NCBI RefSeq assembly: GCF_003254585.1
Contig: NZ_QJGZ01000034.1
Coordinates: 124,001 to 188,000 of the forward strand
From: Flavobacterium sharifuzzamanii
GTDB lineage: Bacteria; Bacteroidota; Bacteroidia; Flavobacteriales; Flavobacteriaceae
DNA length: 64,000 bases
Reading direction: 5' to 3'
Positions 59,407 through 64,000 of this stretch are shown here, one piece after another. The notes beneath the pieces were generated by a model. It ran no database searches and was not told the origin of the DNA. It saw nothing but the letters and a program-made list of their open reading frames with translations. Position numbers and translations under genes: made by a program. Positions within the stretch are counted from its first letter, which is position 1. Every line of letters starts with the position of its first letter.

Positions 59407-59871
59407 TCACATTTCACTAATCTTTGCTTTTTTCTTTAGCGCGAGTTTATCAATTTTTTGAAGAAATTCTGGGTCAAATTCAGAATAGGCTCTTAATCTG
59501 TATTTTTCGTCCCTGATTTTCATGACCAAGCGAATTTTTTGAACCATAAGCCAGATGGGTTCGTATCTTTTATGTCCTAATAAATATTGAATTTTGAGTA
59601 TAGATAATTTTCTATGCGAAAGCGTCATTAATTCAATGCAGATCATCCAGTATCGAATAGGAAGATTGGAGTTTTCCATTACTGTTCCTGAGCGGAGACT
59701 TATTCGGTTGCCACATTTACGACACTGAAATTTTAAATCATTCTGACGGAAAGAATGCACATTATGTCCGCATTTCCTGCACAAAATTCCGTTTTCTAAA
59801 CGCTTGTTTTTGAGCTCTTCAATGCAAGTTGTTTCATCAGAATATTTTTCAAAATAGGCGCGTAGCTCCAT
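59407..59871 (-). CDS. Transposase-derived zinc-ribbon protein (IS1595-like N-terminal part)
   Basis: Start taken at the ATG at 59871 (MELRAYFEKYSDETTC). The 154-residue protein has a zinc ribbon (CRKCGHNVHSFRQ...FQCRKCGNRISLRSGTVME) followed by NLPIRYWMICIELMTLSHRKLSILKIQYLLGHKRYEPIW, the start of IS1595-family transposases. The DDE catalytic domain is missing, and no terminal inverted repeats are visible. It may be a fragment of an insertion sequence or a domesticated DNA-binding protein. Confidence 0.7.
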   Translation of the reverse strand: MELRAYFEKYSDETTCIEELKNKRLENGILCRKCGHNVHSFRQNDLKFQCRKCGNRISLRSGTVMENSNLPIRYWMICIELMTLSHRKLSILKIQYLLGHKRYEPIWLMVQKIRLVMKIRDEKYRLRAYSEFDPEFLQKIDKLALKKKAKISEM

Positions 59872-59984
59872 CTGTACAAATCCATATTTACGTTTCGAAA
59901 TATAAAATATTTTAAAAGAAACGAATAACAATTTGTATAAAAATCGAAAGTTTTTTTGTGATTTCTAAATGGGTATTGTTTGTG

Positions 59985-60265
59985 CCGTTATATTTCGCCC
60001 CGCTGGGGCTCCTTTATGATTGGGGGTTTTTCTCTACAAATATTTAGCCTCTCTGAGGCTCTCCTAAAATTATCGATATTTTTTTTCTACCAAACATTAT
60101 GCTCAGCTGGAGCTCTTTTGTGTTAAATAGAATCTTTTCAATCAACATTTAGTCCTTCTGCGGACTTTGAGCTATAAAGTGCAGCTCCAGCGGAGCTCAA
60201 TATTTATAGAAAGAAAAAACGTAAAGGACGTAAAGCTCCAGTGGAGCGACATAGTTAGCGGTATG
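59985..60265. repeat. Cluster of about six CTCC/GGAG-type dispersed repeats
   Basis: Units include TTTCGCCCCGCTGGGGCTCC, TTTAGCCTCTCTGAGGCTC, TATGCTCAGCTGGAGCTC, TTTAGTCCTTCTGCGGACT, GCAGCTCCAGCGGAGCTCAAT and AAAGCTCCAGTGGAGCGACAT. The centre varies between units while the stem pairing is retained. No ORF is present in this gap. Confidence 0.7.
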
Positions 60266-60276
60266 GCTGAAAAAAT

Positions 60277-60310
60277 AAAAAGGAATATTCGTTCATGAAT
60301 ATTCCTTTTT
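60277..60310 (-). terminator. Terminator of the roadblock-like gene
   Basis: AAAAAGGAATATTC, GTTCAT, GAATATTCCTTTTT: perfect 14-bp arms, 19 bp past the minus-strand stop. Confidence 0.8.
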
Positions 60311-60328
60311 ACGAAGGGTAAAATTGTG

Positions 60329-60706
60329 TTATAATTTAGCTACGATTTCTTTTTTGTACTTATTAAGGATAGATTTTGTCATACCTAAATTAGCTTTTGT
60401 AGAATCTACAGCCAGGTAAATAAAATACTCCTGATTGTCAGATACATCGATGATGTGAATTTGAGAACTTAACGTAATCATAATGTTATCAATTACCTGT
60501 TCTTTTAATCCTAAAGCTTTAATAGCATTCATTTTTGCTTTTACCACTTCCAGATTATAAGCTGATGCTAATTCAGGGTCAAAATCTGCCACTACAGATT
60601 GAGAATAGTATGACATGCCGCTTGCAATTTCAGCTACAGAAACTGCGATGAACCCAGGGACGTTCTTTTTTAGGTCTTCCCCAAATTGAGTTAAAAAATC
60701 AGACAT
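60329..60706 (-). CDS. Roadblock/LC7-like small protein
   Basis: A 125-residue soluble protein. Its pattern GFIAVSVAEIASGMSYYSQSV, then MNAIKALGLKEQVIDNIMIT, HIIDVSDNQEYFIYLAVDSTKANLGMTKSIL follows the alpha-beta layout of roadblock/LC7 (MglB-like) domains, including the N-L-G segment in the last helix. Such proteins dimerise and regulate small GTPases or polarity systems. No MglA-type GTPase is next to it, so the partner is unknown. Single gene with its own terminator. Confidence 0.6.
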   Translation of the reverse strand: MSDFLTQFGEDLKKNVPGFIAVSVAEIASGMSYYSQSVVADFDPELASAYNLEVVKAKMNAIKALGLKEQVIDNIMITLSSQIHIIDVSDNQEYFIYLAVDSTKANLGMTKSILNKYKKEIVAKL

Positions 60707-60908
60707 AATGTTAGAATTTTAGTTGTTGTAAATAAGATTGAATTGTTTTGGATAAAAGCAAAATTAGGGATACAATATTATTTAATTATCCGTAATGCGT
60801 ACCTTTTTTTATACAATAATTAAAAAATAACATAAGTCTGATAAAATTAACTTTTTGTTCTTTTAGCTAAATTTTGTTTTAGTTTGAAAATGAAATGATT
60901 AAACTAAA

Positions 60909-60952
60909 AAAATGCTTCTAAAAAGCGCTTGTGCACCTTTTAAAAGCATTTT
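60909..60952 (-). terminator. Terminator of the nitroreductase gene
   Basis: Arms AAAATGCTTCTAAAA and TTTTAAAAGCATTTT (one mismatch) enclose a 14-base loop; T-rich on the minus-strand 3' side. Bases 60707-60908 before it hold nothing else recognised. Confidence 0.65.
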
Positions 60953-60974
60953 CATTTAAGCAAAAATTAATTTT

Positions 60975-61607
60975 TTACTTGATTTCTGTTATAAATTCTT
61001 CTTGAGCAGTTCTCACTTTTTTCAAATTTACCAACCAGTCGTTTGCATCATCTCTATAACCAAGAGGTAGAACCAAAACGCTATTTAAGCCAAGTTCGTT
61101 TAAACCTAAAAGTTTATCTACTTCAGCAGGAATAAAACCTTCCATTGGAGTTGCGTCTACTTGCTGTTCAGCTGCAGCAGCGATTGCGATACCAAAAGAA
61201 ATATAAGCTTGTTTTGCCGCGTGGTTAGCGTGCCATTCTTGACCAAGAGGCTCGTACATTCCCCAAAGTCTTTGTTTGTACTCGTCCATTGCATCAGCAG
61301 GAATTCCTCTTTCTGCAATAGTTTTATCAAAAACAGCAGAAATTTTCTCTAAGCTATAACCATCCCAAGCAGCCCAAACCAAAACATGAGAAGCGTCTGT
61401 AACTTGACTTTGGTCAAAACTAGCAGCTCTAAGTTTTTCTTTTACATCTTTGTTTGTAATAACAAAGATTTTATAAGGCTGTAAACCAGAAGAAGAAGGA
61501 GCTAGTTTTGCAGCTTCAAGAATATAATCTACTTTTTCTTGCGGAACCGCTTGTCCGTTCATTTTTTTTGTAGCGTAACGCCACTTTAATGCATCTATTA
61601 AGGCCAT
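60975..61607 (-). CDS. NAD(P)H-dependent nitroreductase-family oxidoreductase
   Basis: A 210-residue FMN protein of the nitroreductase family: MALIDALKWRYATKKM with the FMN-phosphate Arg, EAAKLAPSSSGLQPYKIFVI, and the C-terminal LPLGYRDDANDWLVNLKKVR. Related enzymes reduce quinones, nitroaromatics or aldehydes. It is transcribed divergently from an HxlR regulator; the -7 box of the enzyme overlaps an inverted repeat, which suggests control by that regulator. Confidence 0.88.
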   Translation of the reverse strand: MALIDALKWRYATKKMNGQAVPQEKVDYILEAAKLAPSSSGLQPYKIFVITNKDVKEKLRAASFDQSQVTDASHVLVWAAWDGYSLEKISAVFDKTIAERGIPADAMDEYKQRLWGMYEPLGQEWHANHAAKQAYISFGIAIAAAAEQQVDATPMEGFIPAEVDKLLGLNELGLNSVLVLPLGYRDDANDWLVNLKKVRTAQEEFITEIK

Positions 61608-61654
61608 CTTTTTTAATTGATTAAAATTGTATTCAAATGTAAAAACTTTAAGTG

Positions 61655-61683
61655 TATTTTTGTCATCTGATTACCAAAAGTAA
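61655..61683. promoter_or_regulatory. Overlapping divergent -7 boxes and TTAC-CAAAA-GTAA inverted repeat
   Basis: Plus strand TATTTTTG (61655-61662) lies 52 bp before the HxlR gene, with a TTG at 61627-61629 (25-bp spacing, slightly long). Minus strand TACTTTTG (61675-61682) lies 67 bp before the nitroreductase. The latter sits in TTACCAAAAGTAA (61671-61683), an imperfect palindrome with 4-bp arms that could be the HxlR operator. Confidence 0.5.
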
Positions 61684-61714
61684 CTGTAACATTGAGGTAA
61701 CCTACTAATAGAAC

Positions 61715-62071
61715 ATGATAAAAGAACCCATACACGATAAAAAATCGTGCAATCAGCATATTATGGCAGTGCATGACGCCATGTATATTTTAAACGGAAG
61801 ATGGAAAATTTCGATCATAGCATCATTATGCTTCAATACATTGAGATTTACCGACTTATTACGGGAAGTTGAAGGCATTTCTGGAAAAATGCTGAGCAGG
61901 GAATTAAAAAACCTCGAAGAAAATCAATTAGTGACCCGCACTGTTCTCAATACACAGCCTGTTACGGTTGAGTATGAATTAACAGAATACGGACATACCT
62001 TAAAAGAGGTCATTGATTCTCTTGCAAAATGGGGACATAACCACAGAAAGAAAATTACAGGCAAAGATTAG
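61715..62071 (+). CDS. HxlR-family winged-helix transcriptional regulator
   Basis: A 118-residue protein with the HxlR pattern: AMYILNGRWKISIIASLCFNTLRFTDLLREVEGISGKMLSRELKNLEENQLVTRTV, then VEYELTEYGHTLKEVIDSLAKWG. An N-terminal Cys (KKSCNQH) could be the redox-sensing Cys of the family. It probably controls the divergent nitroreductase. Its stop overlaps the convergent MarR stop by 4 bp. Confidence 0.9.
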   Translation: MIKEPIHDKKSCNQHIMAVHDAMYILNGRWKISIIASLCFNTLRFTDLLREVEGISGKMLSRELKNLEENQLVTRTVLNTQPVTVEYELTEYGHTLKEVIDSLAKWGHNHRKKITGKD

Positions 62072-62547
62072 CCTTTGCTTTTTATGTCAATAGCTCTTTG
62101 CAAAAAACCTTGACGAGTTAGATTCTGTTCTGCTTCTTCAATTGCTCGTAGAAGATTGTTTTGCGTATTAGTAATTTCGTTCAGCGTTATTGTCATAATG
62201 CTCCAAACAGGTTGCATTTTAGAAACCAGTTCTTTCCCTTTTGCTGTTAAGATAATGAGTCTTTTACGTTCGTCTTGTTTGTCTTTTTTAGAACTGATAA
62301 TTTTTTCTTTCTCCAATTCCTTCAATAAACTGATGGTCGACGGATGGCTATAGCCAATTTCATTTGCAATTTCAACAACGCTCAGCATTTCTTTTACATG
62401 CAGAGTGTAAATCACTGGAAACCACTTTGGCTCAAAATCAATATTAAAATAACTATAAATCTGTGCTCCGTCTTTGCGTAATTGCTCACTCAGACGCTGC
62501 AAACGTGTTGATATGGCTAAGATGCCAATTTCGTCAATTATATTCAT
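62068..62547 (-). CDS. MarR-family transcriptional regulator
   Basis: Start taken at the ATG at 62547 (MNIIDEIGILAISTRLQRL), 2 bp after the GNAT stop; an upstream start at 62574 would overlap that gene. The 159-residue protein has the MarR winged helix: MLSVVEIANEIGYSHPSTISLLKELEKEKIISSKKDKQDERKRLIILTAKGKEL with the DxR wing. Encoded together with the GNAT gene, it is probably an autorepressor acting at the palindrome at 63067. Confidence 0.9.
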   Translation of the reverse strand: MNIIDEIGILAISTRLQRLSEQLRKDGAQIYSYFNIDFEPKWFPVIYTLHVKEMLSVVEIANEIGYSHPSTISLLKELEKEKIISSKKDKQDERKRLIILTAKGKELVSKMQPVWSIMTITLNEITNTQNNLLRAIEEAEQNLTRQGFLQRAIDIKSKG

Positions 62548-62549
62548 TG

Positions 62550-63035
62550 CTATGGATTTAAGTTTAAGTGACAAAAAACATTGTCAGGTTTCATTAACGG
62601 AAAATCAGCAGGAAGCGTTTCTTTTGGTATCGTTACAAAACTATTCTTTTCATAAAAACGCAAGGCAGCCTGCAATAAAGTAACCGTTCCTAAATATAGG
62701 TTTTTAATTCCGTTTTCTTTGCTGTACTTAATTAATTGTTCCAATAATTGCTGGGCAATTTGAAATTCTTTTCCTCTGAATTCTTTCTTGACGAACATTT
62801 TTCTGATAGCCGCAGCTTCTGAATTAAATTTTACCAAAGCTATTGTACCAACCAGTTTCCCATCGATAAAAGCGCCTAAAAAAGTACCGCCCGATTTGAA
62901 ATAGAAGTTTTGGATATCCAGTAAATCTGGCTGATCTTCTAGAGTTATAGGAACATTAAATTCTTTTTGCTGAATGTTTAATATGAGATCGACGATTTCA
63001 TTTTCGTACTCATTTTGTATAGGTTTAATCTGCAT
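62550..63035 (-). CDS. GNAT N-acetyltransferase
   Basis: A 161-residue GNAT: GTIALVKFNSEAAAIRKMFVKKEFRGKEFQIAQQLLEQLI (acetyl-CoA loop R-G-K-E-F-Q, an unusual version of R-x-x-G-x-G/A), then IKNLYLGTVTLLQAALRFYEKNSF. Substrate unknown; with a MarR regulator 2 bp downstream it might modify a toxic small molecule. It has the clearest promoter of the window. Confidence 0.85.
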   Translation of the reverse strand: MQIKPIQNEYENEIVDLILNIQQKEFNVPITLEDQPDLLDIQNFYFKSGGTFLGAFIDGKLVGTIALVKFNSEAAAIRKMFVKKEFRGKEFQIAQQLLEQLIKYSKENGIKNLYLGTVTLLQAALRFYEKNSFVTIPKETLPADFPLMKPDNVFCHLNLNP

Positions 63036-63060
63036 GGCATTTCAAAATTAAAGATGAGTA

Positions 63061-63091
63061 CAAAACTATGTAGTTAACTACATATATACAA
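63061..63091 (-). promoter_or_regulatory. Promoter with 18-bp perfect palindromic operator for the GNAT-MarR operon
   Basis: Minus strand TTG (plus-strand CAA, 63089-63091), a 20-bp spacer and TAGTTTTG (63061-63068) match the Flavobacterium consensus exactly, 25 bp before the ATG. The palindrome TATGTAGTTAACTACATA (63067-63084) occupies the spacer and touches the -7 box, as expected for a repressor site, most likely of the MarR protein in the operon. Confidence 0.75.
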
Positions 63092-63093
63092 AC

Positions 63094-63120
63094 AAAAAAC
63101 TGCCGAAGTCAGCAGTTTTA
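63094..63120 (-). terminator. Terminator between the secreted-protein gene and the GNAT-MarR promoter
   Basis: AAAACTGC and GCAGTTTT around an 8-base spacer, with T-run on the minus-strand 3' side. Confidence 0.65.
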
Positions 63121-63162
63121 AGTGTTTTTTATGATTTCTATATAAAAAACTATAGTTTTTTT

Positions 63163-63302
63163 TAACACATAGAAACATAAGTTTGTTTTACTTTTTAAAA
63201 GAGATTTAAATAAATGACAAATCATTTACACATAGACTATGTTTATTAATGAAAGTGAAACGCCTTTTTTAGCGAAACAATAATCTATGTTTCTATGTGT
63301 TA
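63163..63302. repeat. Dispersed repeat with AACACATAGAAACATAG arms
   Basis: Arms at 63163-63180 and 63285-63302 pair over 17 of 18 bases (TAACACATAGAAACATAA facing its complement). AAAGTGAAACGCCTTTTT inside is also present, inverted, in the related element at about 34465-34520. Confidence 0.65.
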
Positions 63303-63313
63303 AGATTAAGGTT

Positions 63314-63907
63314 TTATTCTTTAACTAATACAATAACTGCTTTATAGCCTGTACCAACATTCCATTCGCTTGACGAAATAACCTGGCCTTTATCGTCATA
63401 AACCTTAAATTCGGCTGTGTTTGGAGAAGCAAAACCTTCGTTCAAAGCTTCAATGTCTATTTTATTGATTCCTTTTTCCAAGTTTATTTTGACGCTTTTA
63501 AAATCGCCGTTCAAAAAAACTTCAGGTTCAATAACTTTATCATTCAAATATACTTTTACTTTATCGCCGTCTACAAATGCTGCGTCTCGGTACATTATAG
63601 TAGAAGTAACAGCAGTAGTGTTGAAATTGCCTAAAAACTGATTTCTTCTATAAAATATTCCCTCAACATTCGCTTCTGGCTTATATAGATTAGTGTTTTT
63701 AAATAACTCGTCTGGATTAACCTGAAGTGGTGCTGGTTTCTCAATAGGCGCCGGAGGGTTTTCTTTAGGAGCGGCTTCTGCGGGTGGAATTACTTCTTTT
63801 ACAGGAGATTTTTTTGCGGGAATCGATTTAAATTTATTGTCCAATTCCTGAGCAAAACTGTGCAGTGAGAAAGAAGCAAAGGCAATTATCAAAAATATTT
63901 TTTTCAT
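63314..63907 (-). CDS. Exported Pro-rich protein of unknown function
   Basis: A 197-residue protein with a signal peptide (MKKIFLIIAFASFSLHSFAQ), a Pro/Ala/Lys-rich linker (residues about 30-65, PPAEAAPKENPPAPIEKPAP) and a C-terminal beta-sandwich-like region (VKVYLNDKVIEPEVFLNG, INLEKGINKIDIEALNEGF). The last part looks like a secretion-anchored surface or periplasmic domain. I do not recognise a family. Followed by the repeat at 63163-63302. Confidence 0.7.
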   Translation of the reverse strand: MKKIFLIIAFASFSLHSFAQELDNKFKSIPAKKSPVKEVIPPAEAAPKENPPAPIEKPAPLQVNPDELFKNTNLYKPEANVEGIFYRRNQFLGNFNTTAVTSTIMYRDAAFVDGDKVKVYLNDKVIEPEVFLNGDFKSVKINLEKGINKIDIEALNEGFASPNTAEFKVYDDKGQVISSSEWNVGTGYKAVIVLVKE

Positions 63908-64000
63908 GTTTTTAAACTATTAATCTTGTGTGGTATTGATTTTAAAAAAATTAGATGCATCATAATCTTTTATATATAAACATTTTATAAAACCAAATAT

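Noticed and set aside
5335..60265. Clusters of short repeats as CRISPR arrays
   Set aside because: Units are variable palindromes in both orientations with irregular spacing and no cas genes; they are dispersed repeats.
1..64000. tRNA or rRNA genes
   Set aside because: I looked for cloverleaf landmarks (GTTCGA-type T-loops) and rRNA-like stretches in the gaps and found none convincing.

Overview
The window is AT-rich chromosomal DNA from a member of the Bacteroidota, almost certainly a Flavobacterium. The signs are a type IX secretion (T9SS) type B substrate with a gliding-motility-type C-terminus next to a PorP/SprF-like protein, CarboxypepD_reg-type TonB receptors, PorT-like barrels, several promoters with the Bacteroidetes -7 box TAnnTTTG, and intergenic DNA filled with short dispersed palindromic repeats. 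No rRNA, tRNA, CRISPR array, intact insertion sequence or prophage was recognised.

Layout. 1-5.3 kb: a signalling operon of a CHASE3/HAMP/GAF hybrid histidine kinase (cut by the left edge), a stand-alone receiver, CheR and CheB. 5.5-7.5 kb: two outer-membrane barrel proteins. 7.7-16.3 kb: a heavy-metal export cluster (small Cys/His-rich protein, CzcA-type RND pump, TolC-type channel, lipoprotein adaptor, Zn/Cd-type P-ATPase). 16.4-26.2 kb: unlinked single genes (LRR protein, VOC protein, sulfatase, DUF1810, divergent DapB-like reductase) and metabolic genes (SdhB/SdhA without a cytochrome b subunit, thiolase). 26.5-38.8 kb: two TonB-dependent receptors, a luciferase-like oxidoreductase, a TauE/DUF1634 pair, an AraC regulator, two DoxX proteins, acetyltransferases and a quinone-reductase-like MDR protein. 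38.8-40 kb: a 1.2-kb stretch with no intact gene. 40-55 kb: a FabZ-like protein lacking its catalytic His, then a three-gene minus-strand operon encoding a giant adhesin-like protein of about 3,734 residues, a PorP/SprF-like membrane protein and an OmpA/PD40/TPR protein. 55-64 kb: an Omp85-like barrel, an AraC/TetX-like monooxygenase pair, a lysine-rich histone-H1-like protein, a transposase-derived zinc-ribbon protein, a roadblock-like protein, a nitroreductase/HxlR divergent pair, a GNAT/MarR operon and a secreted protein.

Main points of interest. (1) Several families of dispersed repeats occupy most intergenic gaps, and two adjacent metal-efflux genes have N-terminal signal sequences that seem to be built from such repeats in opposite orientation. 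(2) The giant protein carries 17 DUF11 repeats; a landmark recurs at exactly 390 bp through nine consecutive units, and nearly every unit ends in an acidic DPDSTPNN...EDD motif. (3) A clean 18-bp palindrome lies between the -33 and -7 elements of the GNAT/MarR operon. (4) A chemotaxis-type CheR/CheB pair is attached to a hybrid kinase, with no chemoreceptor or CheA in view. I found no obviously new defence or mobile system. All family assignments come from reading motifs by eye, without database searches.
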